This document shows, in pieces, positions 54,168-64,000 of a stretch of 64,000 nt of DNA. The stretch covers positions 1,116,001-1,180,000 of the forward strand of contig BCJJ01000006.1 of the NCBI GenBank assembly GCA_039545355.1, read 5' to 3'. Positions within the stretch are counted from its first letter, which is position 1; each line of letters starts with the position of its first letter. A program made the translations under genes and the position numbers. Source of the DNA: Trichosporon coremiiforme (Eukaryota > Basidiomycota > Tremellomycetes > Trichosporonales > Trichosporonaceae). The notes under the pieces are model-generated. The model was given only the letters and a program-made list of their open reading frames with translations, did not search any database and was not told the DNA's origin.

Positions 54168-57100
54168 AGTGTCGTGTCGCTTGCTGGCGGTTGTGGTTAG
54201 TGGACGTTCCAAGGATTCAGCACAAACAAGCCCGGCCGGTGATGTCAACAAAACAGGCGCGGTGTTGTTGTGGTCTTGCGCGTGATACATTTGCTTCCGC
54301 TAACACACGTGGGGTTAGATCCCACGTCAACAATCTTAAGTTGAGACACGAGCTAGCGGAGGAGGATATGCATACGCGATAAGGTTTCGAGCCAGAGACA
54401 ACCGTTCTGTGCGTTCGGTGTGCTTCTGGGTGGCCCTCCCGCGAGGTACAGGTACAGCGGCGGTGTACACCGCTGCGTTCACGCTGTCCAGCGGTGCAAG
54501 ATTGAATGCAACAGCGCATTCCGGATCGAATCTCCGCACAAGAGATAAGCGGCATAGACATTCCGGACGGAGGAACTTCCGGGTTCCTTGTTCGCGCATG
54601 CCGCTGAGAGCCGTGTGTCTCGGCGCCCATTTCGGATCTGACGCAGTGCTCGCGATCTCGATCTTTGCAGATCCATACCCTCCTTCCTCGCTCGCGTGTG
54701 GTCGCTGAGGGAGGCAGATGCATGCCTCTTCTTCGTCGCCCGGCCACGCGATGCCTTCGGCGTCCTTCCATGGCGAACGAATTTCAGAGTGCGTGCTTCG
54801 CACCCCGCGTTATCCGAGTGTGGCTTCGGCGTCACCTTCGCAGCAAAGTAGCAGTCTTCCTTCTCCGAGACTGCGGGTGCCACGGGAGAAGACCACGACT
54901 GCCATGAGGGAAGACAGCTAGTGAAGCGGGAGCAGACAGCTCCGAAAGGTCCCACTACAGACGGATACTCTGCTTGCTCGCTACCACCTGCGCAACTGCG
55001 CCAAACGCCGAGGAAGCGACGCGTGCTGCATCGCTATCAGGTGTGACGCTTGGGCCGTGGCGCCACTCAGGGGTGGCGAGGTGGCCAGCTGGCAATGGGA
55101 ATGGGCGTGGGCAGCTGCTTGCTGGAATGTCGGTGCGAAGGTGGACTCTCGTGTGCGCTAGGTCTGCGATAATGGCAGAGCGGAACGGCGTCCAGAGCCA
55201 AGGAGAGGTCACAGAGAAACCACTGCCGATGGATAAGCAGGCGCTTCGAAGCCCGTCGCCAAGATCAACCGGGACAGACACCGGTCCCGTCACCGCTCGC
55301 TGTTGATAGACCGCACTGACTCGGAGAGTGTAGCCACCTGCGCAACCCGGTATGCATATGAGCGCCATGGTAAGGAGCGTGCCCGCCGCAGTGGGCAGGA
55401 AGCAGTGCAGCTGTCTGGAGAGAGGTATGCGGCGTACGTGCTGGCCCTGCTCTGCACGTCCTGCACGTCAGCACCAGGGCGCATAGGCCGAGCGAGCGAG
55501 CGAGTGCTTCATCCAGCGACCTTTACACAGCGACGCACGGATCCCTGCATTCGCGATGATTATTCTGGGCGCTCGTCTTCCCTCAAGGGATTGGGGTGAA
55601 CACCTGAGGGAACAGGGGCAAGGGAGGGGCGCACTTTGCCGCCGGGCCTCCTATCCTCTCATCCTGGGTCCTGGGGATGGGCCCTGGCGCGGCCATTTAT
55701 GGTCCCTTCCCTCCGCTTTCTAATACTCGCGCACGCAGCACATAGTGAGCAAGCACAGAGTGACACGCCGAGTGAAGAGTGAAGAGTGATGCGAGCAACA
55801 CCCTGCCACGTCAGTAAGCACGTTTGGGAACACTGGAATTGCAGGGCGAAGGTGCGAGCCGCCTAGTCGCCGCCTCTGACGCGTCTGACATGCAGCGTAT
55901 TCAGCGCCATGCCGTCCTCGGCATATCGCGAGCGCGATGTTAGTCAGATGCGAGTGCCGCAGAATCGTCTCATGAAGAGCCGTTAAGCCGTTCATATCGT
56001 GTTAGGACCAGCGGCAGGAACAGTGTGGCCAGAGCAGGGGCTCATGAAACCCACGGGCCACGATGGCACCAACGATCGGGCACGGTACGTGCCTCACTCT
56101 GTGCCCTGCGTAAGCGTGTATGCGTACATGTTTGGGGCGCTGGAACCCATGCTACGCCGGTGGAAGCGGTACAAGCGACCCGCAAACTGTGCGGCAACCT
56201 TAACAGCCTTAGCAGTGTTTCTGACTTCAGTTAGGCGCTGCCGGCGCTTAAAGGTTTGCACTGCTGAGAACCTTCCGAGCTTCTTCCAGCCTCCACCGTA
56301 CAGCCAGCGACGTTCCTCTGCGGCCCATCGTCGCCTGTGCTTGCGCCAAGCCTCCGATGAATTGGACCCGCATCATCGCATCTCCAGCGAGATCGCGAGA
56401 GCGAAAGCGCGAGCGCACTCCGCTCCGCTGCAGCCGCTCGTTGCCTGTGACCGGAGGAGCTGCGGGTGGCAGCCAGCATTCGCGCGCTGTTTGGACGGTG
56501 TTGTGCTCGGCGCACGCGCGTGACTTGAAAAGGACGGATCAGCAGTCTGGGACGCGACGAAGGGGCGCACACACCGCACACCGCATTGTGCACAGCAAAA
56601 GACGCGTTGCGGTTCTGCGCCCTGAGCCTTGTTCTTTTCTTGATTTCTGCCGCCAGCGTGTCAAATGCGGTACTTGCTCCCAGCTAATACGCCGCACTAT
56701 CATTGCTTGCGGTACTGCGCACCGCACAAGACAAACATTACCTGGACACCAGAAGAGGCGCTCGCACTGCGTCAAGTCGCTGTGATAAGAGCTGGAATCA
56801 GAGCACGGACTGGAACGCCCCCGCAATCCGCAACCTGGCGGCCAACCGACTGTCCACAGGCTGCTGGTGGCCGTTTCGGACTAGCGCCTTTGACATGTTT
56901 GGATGTTTACTGCTTTCCCACACGTCTGCGCTGCATGGGATTCCAACGCATGAGAACGCCGCGATCAGAATGTCCCAAACAACTCCAAGTATAGACTGCG
57001 AGCGTTTTGCAAACATGCAACTCGCAGGCTGACAACTGAAAGGCAGCAGGTGTCGTTTCATTGAAACTGGACGTCTGAAATTTATGTGGCTTCTATAGTG

Positions 57101-58589
57101 TCGCTGTCGAAATGACACGGACCCTGAAGGAACCTGATTCGCGTGGATATGAACCCTGGCTGCCTTGCCCTGCAGCGCATTTTTTTCGCGTCTCAGCACC
57201 CCTCCCCTGCCGGCTCCCTGCTGCTTGGCTGTGGCTTGGCTGCAGACTAAGACTGCATGTCCCTGCCTTGCTCCTGGGTCTCCAGCTGACCCGGTGGGTG
57301 CCTGGGATTCCATCTCAGCTATCTCAGAGAAGGCGACCAGCTAGAGCAGAGGGAAGATGCGATGCGATGCGTTGCCTATGGCACTGCGGTACGGCACACA
57401 CGGCATACGGTCAGCCCAGCCCAGCCGCTAGGCCGGTCGCTCGGTTGCTTGCTCGCTCACTGACACTGCAGACTTGCGCACACCAGCACACCACACCAGC
57501 GCTGATCCCTTAAACCTAACAGCAGCCGTTTGACCCTGGCCGCTGCCGGGTCTCGGGTCTGATGCCTTTCGCTCAAGCACACCCGCACGCACGCCTCCGG
57601 ATCCTTGCCCGTAATCCTGCGTGCAGAACGTCCTGAGACTTCCTGAGACTTCCTGAGCTCCAGCCAAGGCCCTCTCGCCGTCCCTCGCCCTCCGACCTCA
57701 CCCTTGACCTTGACCACCAGCCAATGTCAAGCAGGACCCAAGGCTAGCTAAGCATCTGCCTGTACCAGACACTCACTCCTGGCATCCTGGGTGCTGCGCA
57801 GGTCCTGCGCTGTCCTTGGCCTCACTTTCGCGCCGTAGACCGAACACCGCGGCCACCGCTGTCAAGTCTCATATCTTTCCGAGTCTCCACACCTCCTCTC
57901 CATCTCGCTCACCTCGGCCTCCTCCTTCCTCCCGACCCCACCCACCCACTCACCCACACACACCGAGACAGCAACGTCTCCTTCATCCCCCGACTCTCCA
58001 CCTCCCGACACGACTGGCTCGGCTTTGGAAACACGCACGCTCAGCGCAAAAGTGTGCTTTCCCCTCCACTCTGATCTAAATGTCCTAACCAGTCTGAGAA
58101 GAGATCCGCACCCCCGCCTCGTCTCTCTCCGACTCCTCCAACACAGGACGCTCACACACACTTCCAACACAGCTCCCCTTACCCTCTCCCACTCACACCC
58201 TTTGACCTCTTTGTCGACTACTCACTATCCTTTAATCTTCTCATCATCTTTCGACGACGACGCGACGACGACCCTGATTACTTCTCTTCCTCCTGCTCGT
58301 GACTGGTTCCCGACGCTCCCGACACGACCACACCAGCTGCACATCGCACCAGCTCGCTCACGTTACGACGCGCACAACATTTTTCTTGCTCATTGTACAT
58401 TACCGCACGCATTCATCACCATAATCGCCGGTGCACGTCTCGCTCACGCGTCTCGAATATTCCTGAGATCCATCAGTCGGATCACAGGAGCTCGCACCCC
58501 CCTCCACGCCACGCTAGCACTATCGCAACCCCCGCCTCCTCCACCTCGCATCTGCTGCTGAACGTCGAGCTCAAGACACGAGCCTGATC
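54168..58589. other. 4.4-kb region without recognisable gene, upstream of glucan synthase
   Basis: This is the longest gap in the window. Frames of up to ~175 codons exist on both strands, but none has protein-like or family features, and they overlap one another. The last ~800 bases (57800-58589) are strongly C/T-rich with ACAC and CTCTC runs, which looks like a long 5' leader or promoter of the glucan synthase gene. Short tandem repeats occur (57631-57658; GAGCGAGCGAGCGAG near 55490). No tRNA, rRNA or transposon was recognised. Confidence 0.45.
57631..57658. repeat. Short tandem repeat, 10 bp x 2.8
   Basis: TCCTGAGACT is repeated twice and followed by TCCTGAGC. It is non-coding. Confidence 0.8.
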
Positions 58590-61500
58590 ATGCGCAGAGG
58601 GTCTAGTACCCGCGACTTTGCGCCGGGGCGATGGGTCCCCCGTTTGCTCGCCATCGGGCTGCTCGCCCTGGTGGTAGGCGTGAGGGCGCACGTCTACAAC
58701 GAGACGCTAGACCCCTGGAACCTCAACAAAAATCAAGGTGTGTTGATCGCTCGGCGGTGAACAGGCAGTGCGCGGCGTACTGACCCAACACAGATGCGAC
58801 GGACTGCATCGATTACTCAACGCATAAGCGACAAAACTACACGACATCGCCCCCGAACTGGAGAGTGAGTGGGGCCCGGGCCCTCAACAAACACAGCGAG
58901 GGCGGCATTTGTTCGCCGTAACCAAAGCTAATGGTCTCAGGAGCTCCCGACGTACACCATGCTCGCGGACAAGTGGATCGATGGAGATCCGACGAACAAC
59001 GACTTCTTCGGTCTCATCTACGAGTACGACTGGCGCGAGACGCAGCTCCGATCAGGAGGCGACGTCGCGGGTCTGCGCGACCCCCGTGGTCTGGACTACA
59101 TCCAGAGCATGGGCTACCGGGCTATCTATATTGCAGGTACGCCGTTCGTCAACATGCCGTGGCAGGCAGACGGATACTCGGCCATCGACTTCGGTCTCCT
59201 CGATCCGCATTTCGGAACGGTGGAGGAGTGGGCCGCCTGGATTGATGAGGTGCACGACCGCGGGATGTATGTCATCTTCGACTTCACCGTCGGTACCATG
59301 GGCGACCTCATCGGTTTCAAGGGGTAAGTGCTGATATCATTGATCGGGAGCTGACAGCAGACACCTGAACTCTTCCACGCCGTTCAACACGAATGAGTAC
59401 GAAGTGCAGTGGAAGCTGCCGGACTACGGACCGTGGGGCCTCAACAAGTACCCCGACTTCAACTTCACGAACGACTACAACGAGTCGTGCCAGTACCCCA
59501 CGTTCTGGGACGAGTCGGGTGTCATTCTGGATATGGGCATGGAGGGCTGCTACGCCAGTACCTTTGACCACTACGGAGACATTGAGGCGTTCGGTGTCTT
59601 CCCCGACTGGATGCGTCAGCTCGCCAAGTTCGCCTCCGTGCAGGACCGTCTGCGTGAGTGGCGCCCCGACGTGATGGACCGTCTCACAGTGTTCTCGTGC
59701 ATGTGTATCGAGGCGCTCGACATCGACGGCATCCGTATCGACAAGGCCATTCAGGTCACGGTCGACGGTCTCGCCAAGTGGTCGCACGCTACCCGTGAGT
59801 GTGCCAGGAAGCTCGGCAAGGAGAACTTCTTCATTCCCGGAGAAATCACGGGTGGTGACACATTCGGTTCTATCTACATCGGCCGTGGACGTACTCCCCA
59901 GATGCGCGCGACGACCGAGGAGTCGCTGAACTTCACCCACGAGGACATGTCCAAGTTCATCCGTGACCGCTACGATGCCCCCGTCGACGCCGCGGCGTTC
60001 CACTACTCGCTGTACCGTGCGATTCTCCGTTGGCTCGGCATGGACGGAATGCTGTCCGCTGGTTACGATCTCGAGGTCAACTTCGTCAACATGTGGAACA
60101 CCATGCTCATCAACAACGACTTCCTGAACCAGATGACTGGCGACTTTGACCCGCGTCACATGTGGGGTGTCACCAACCAGGATGTGTTCCGTTGGCCGAT
60201 GATGGCCCAGGGTGTCGAGCGTCAGCTCGTCGGATCCTTCGTCACGCATCTTCTGATGCCCGGCATGCCCAAGGCGTGGTACGGTGAGGAGCAGGAGTTT
60301 TATATTCTGGACAGCAGTGCCTCGAACTATCTGTATGCCCGTCAAGGCATGGTCGCTACTGGCGCCTGGAAGCGGCACGGGTGCTACCGTCTTGGTGCTG
60401 ATCAGTATTTCAACCTGCCCTACGACCGAGCTCTCATGGGATGTCTCGACGACAAGGTCGCCCTCGACCACTTGGACCCGACCGCGCCGATCCGCCGCAC
60501 GTTCCGAAACATGAACTACATCCGTCGCCAGTTCCCTGGTATACAGGACGGATTCATGCTGTCCCGACTCAGCAACCACACTGAGATGATTCAGTACCCA
60601 GGCTCTGGCGACATCCAGACCGAGACCGGCATGTGGTCGTCCGTCCGTGGCCCGTCGCCGAAGCAGATGGGCTCTGGCGGTATCTGGAACAGCGACGGTG
60701 ACCTGACGCAGAACGTCTGGCTGATCTACACCAACCTCAACGTCTCCAAGACTTACGAGGTGAACTGCCGCGACAACCCGATCGTCGGTCCCTACAACTC
60801 TGGAACCACCGTCAAGAACCTGCTCTACCCCTACGATGAGAAAACTCTCGAGGACATCAACACCAATGAGGCTAACCGTGGCTGTATCTCGAAGCTCGAG
60901 CTCGAGCCCTTTGACTTCAAGGCCTACGTTCCCGTCTCGCGCTGGGTCAGCATGCTGCCGTCGATCTCCGGCTTCAAGCCGGGCCACGATGCCCGCGTCC
61001 CGAAGGATGGCGACACCGTCGATATTGAGATCGAGTGGGACCAGGAGATGGACTGTGACAGCGTCAACCAGGCTGTGTTGGACCTCGATGCCCTCACGTT
61101 TGTCGGTCAGCCGGGTGCCTCGCCGAAGCCGAAGCTGGTGGCCACCGGACAGTTTAGCGGCTGTCAGACGATCCAGAACCCCGAAGCGCACGAGTTCGTC
61201 AGTGCTGCTCCCTCGCAGTGGAAGTGGACTGGCCAGATCCAGAATGCCGCGGAGGGAATGTACCACCTCAAGATCAAGCCTGTTGCCGCCCAGGGTGGTA
61301 ACCGCACGACCGAAATCGCCGATCACCTGCTCTTCCGTATTGGTAGCGAGCAGAACTCGTTCGTCTTCCCCGACGAGGACTACGACAACTCGATCTTCGA
61401 GGTCTCGGGCGGATCGTACACCCTGAAGCACAGGGCTTGGGGTGCCGACAAGTTCCGCTACTCTGCCGACTTTGGCAAGCGCTGGACCCCCTGGACCGAC

Positions 61501-64000
61501 ATGGAGGAGACGACCGAGCTAAACGCCACAGCCTTCAAGGACCACTGGTGGAAGGGCGACCATCTCATGGTCCAGTACTACTCGGCCCTCGGAGGAACGG
61601 CTGCCCAGGTCGTTCACGCTGACGCCAACTACAACGGTCCTCAGCGTCGCTGGCCGCAGATGCTGCTCCGCGGAAAGTTCAACGGATGGGGTTACGACCT
61701 CGGCATGGACGCGCATCTCACGCAGAAGGACAACGGCGACTGGCAGATCCCCGTCGGCTCTGCCTGGCCCTCGCAGTTCCAGCTGAACATTTGGGCGTTT
61801 GACGATTACTTCTATGGAGACGCTGACGGCGATGGCGTTATCGACCGCCTTCCTCCCAACTCTCTGACACCAAACTTCCTGAACGTCTCGGCTCCTCCTC
61901 GTCCTCACCTGTCGTGGGAGATTCACGTCAACGACAAGACCGGCAAGTGGTCCCTCGTGCCGCTCGGTCACGAGAGCTCGTCGATCATCGTCTTTGCGCT
62001 CCTCCTGGTCATCCCCGTTCTCACTGCCCTGGCTGCCGCTGCCATCTTCCGCTACTCCTTCTACCAGATCAAGATCAACAAATGGGGTCAGAAGCCCGTC
62101 AAGGAGTCGAGCTACTTCCCCATTGTTGGAGGAGCTGCGCACCACGACAAGAAGGACGGTGCGATGTCGGAGAAGCACGGCGCCGGCGCGGTCGTCCACC
62201 ACCACGAGAAGCTCAAGCCCCTCGACCACCCGATCGGATGGCCCGAGCTTCCCTCCAAGCGCCGTAAGGTCCTCATTGCGACGCTCGAGTACGAGATCTT
62301 CGACTGGCAACTCAAGGTCAAGATCGGTGGTCTCGGTGTCATGTCCGGTCTCATGGGCAAGGCGATGACGGATGTTGACCTCATTTGGATTATCCCCAAG
62401 GTGCAGGACCTCGACTACCCCATGGGCGAGTACGCCGAGCCTATCGAGGTCACCATCTTCGGTGAACCGTACCTCATCGAGGTCGAGACCCACCAGCTCG
62501 ACAACATCACGTACATCATCCTCGACTCGCCCGTGTTCCGTGCCCAGACCAAGTCCGACCCCTACCCCCAGCGCATGGACGACCTCAGCTCTGCCATCTT
62601 CTACTCGACCTGGAACCAGGCCATCGCCGAGACGATCCGCCGTTTCCCGGACATTGACATCTACCACATCAACGACTACCACGGTGCCCTCGCTCCTCTC
62701 TATCTGCTTCCCCAGATCATGCCCGTCTGTCTCTCGCTACACAACGCCGAGTTCCAGGGTCTCTGGCCGCTGCGTACGAAGGAGGAGATGAAGGAGGTCT
62801 GCGCGGCGTTCAACATCTCGAAGGATGTGTGCTCCAAATACGTCCAGTTCGGTAACACGTTCAACCTGCTGCACGCCGCCGCCTCGTTCATCTCGCACCA
62901 CCAGAAGTCGGTCGGTGTCGCCGGTGTGTCCGACAAGTACGGAAAGCGTTCATGGGCTCGTTACCCCGCGCTCTGGACTCTGCGTAACATTGACTCGCTC
63001 CCGAACCCCGACCCTACGGATATCGCTGCCCTGGACGACAAGCAGGTGGACGTCGACAAGATCCAAATTGACGCCGACGCCGAGGCTAAGCGTCCCGAAT
63101 TCAAGCGCCAGGCGCAGGAGTGGGCCGGCATCAAGCAGGATCCCAACGCCGACCTGTTCGTATTCGTCGGTCGTTGGTCCAAGCAGAAGGGTGTCGACCT
63201 CATCGCCGACGTCATGCCTTCCCTGCTCGAGAAGAAGCCCAAGATCCAGCTCATCTGTGTTGGTCCCGTCATTGATCTTTACGGTCGTTTCGCCGCCGAG
63301 AAGCTCGCCCGTCTCATGGAGATGTACCCCGACCGCGTCTACTCCAAGCCCGAGTTCACTGCCCTGCCGCCGTACCTGTTCTCCGGCGCCGACTTCGCCC
63401 TTATCCCGTCGCGTGACGAGCCGTTCGGTCTCGTCGCCGTCGAGTTCGGTCGTAAGGGTGCCCTCGGTGTCGGCTCGCGTCTTGGTGGTCTCGGTCTCAT
63501 GCCCGGTTGGTGGTTCCCCGTCGAGTCTCCGGCTGCCCAGCACATGCTGTCTCAGCTCACAAAGACGATCAAGCTTGCGCTCAAGTCGACCCAGGAGGAG
63601 CGTGCGATCCTGCGTGCCCGTTCCGCCGTCCAGCGTTTCCCCGTCGTCGAGTGGCGTCAGCGTCTCGAGGACTTCCAGCGTCGTTCAATTCAGACGTCTC
63701 GTTCGCTCGCCGGCGAGCACGCGTGGAACTTCAATGGTCCTTCGCCCGACGGACCCAGCTTCGCGCCGCCCTCGGGCGACCCCGCTGCCTCGCTTGCTGC
63801 CCTTACCGCCCGTTCTGGAACTCCCGACTCTGCAATGTCCCAGGACTACCCCGGTTCAAACATACCGCCTGGTGCTGCCAGCCCTGGTTCTGGCTTGCTC
63901 GCTCATGATTACCACCGTCGTTTCGAGTCACCCAACAGGGATTCGGGAGAGTCATACTTCGACGACGGTGCTGACGATGTGTCGATGTCGAGCCGCGGCC
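58590..64000 (+). CDS. AGS1: Cell wall alpha-1,3-glucan synthase, 5' part
   Basis: Four exons visible, join(58590..58737, 58794..58864, 58941..59323, 59361..>64000), about 1,747 residues; the gene runs off the right end with its frame open. It makes alpha-1,3-glucan at the plasma membrane. A signal peptide (LLAIGLLALVVGVRA) leads into a GH13 amylase-like domain: NWRELPTYTMLADKWIDGDP, DIDGIRIDKAIQV (nucleophile Asp), FFIPGEITGGDTFG (acid-base Glu) and GVTNQDVFRWP. A membrane helix lies near residues 1073-1095 (IIVFALLLVIPVLTALAAAA). The GT5 glycogen-synthase-like domain follows: VKIGGLGVMSGLMGKAM, DLFVFVGRWSKQKG and IPSRDEPFGLVAVEFG. The multi-pass C-terminal export domain of this family would lie outside the window. 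The order GH13-TM-GT5 matches fungal Ags proteins of ~2,400 residues. Confidence 0.96.

Noticed and set aside
55999..56523. 174-codon plus-strand frame in the 4.4-kb gap
   Set aside because: It is Arg/Cys/Ala-rich with no recognisable motif, and overlapped by similar frames on the other strand.
59317..61431. 704-codon open frame on the minus strand
   Set aside because: It lies antisense to the glucan synthase GH13 domain, whose plus-strand frame matches a known family throughout. Long antisense frames are expected in GC-rich coding sequence.

Overview
This is a gene-dense piece of nuclear DNA from a basidiomycete fungus, most likely a Tremellomycete of the Trichosporonales type (inference). 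Supporting points are the GC-rich sequence and genes split by very short introns (33-60 bases are common) with GTGAGT/GTAAGT donors, CTGAC/CTAAC branch points and CAG acceptors. It also carries a fused PurK-PurE ADE2 enzyme, an alpha-1,3-glucan synthase, intron-bearing tRNA genes and an intron-rich RPS23. No phage, plasmid, CRISPR array, rRNA or recognisable intact transposon was seen. Genes are monocistronic and lie on both strands. Exon joins were worked out by hand from splice signals, reading phase and family consensus.

Layout. 0-16 kb is mostly housekeeping: the 3' part of a kelch membrane protein, homoserine dehydrogenase (HOM6), an MFS transporter, an APH-like phosphotransferase, a possible small tail-anchored protein, EMC6, ADE2, an NDUFAF3-like mitochondrial assembly factor, and a 748-residue protein whose N-terminus resembles the TPP1/ACD shelterin OB domain. 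16-30 kb holds a USP12/46-type deubiquitinase, COQ10, tRNA-Lys(CUU), argininosuccinate synthase (ARG1), trimethylguanosine synthase (TGS1), a Gly/Tyr-rich small protein and a Cys-rich GPI-type surface protein. 30-35 kb holds two neighbouring BRCT-like genes, the second continuing into a Ulp1/C48-like domain with Ser at the catalytic Cys position. 35-47 kb is sparser: tRNA-Ile(AAU), a serine beta-lactamase-like esterase, a decayed secreted-protein gene, a His/Gly/Asn-rich secreted protein, RPS23 and a frame-broken coding relic. 47-64 kb holds a cytosolic gamma-glutamyltranspeptidase-like enzyme, an array of splice-site-like repeats, condensin SMC2, a 4.4-kb gap and the 5' three quarters of alpha-1,3-glucan synthase, which runs off the right end.

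Functional links. HOM6, ARG1 and ADE2 are amino-acid and purine biosynthesis. COQ10 and the NDUFAF3-like protein serve the mitochondrial respiratory chain. TGS1 and RPS23 belong to RNA processing and translation. SMC2, and possibly the TPP1-like and BRCT proteins, act on chromosomes. The glucan synthase, GPI protein and secreted protein belong to the cell surface. There is no obvious gene cluster for one pathway. The most unusual items are the paired BRCT/Ulp1-like genes, the candidate TPP1 and the splice-like repeat array.
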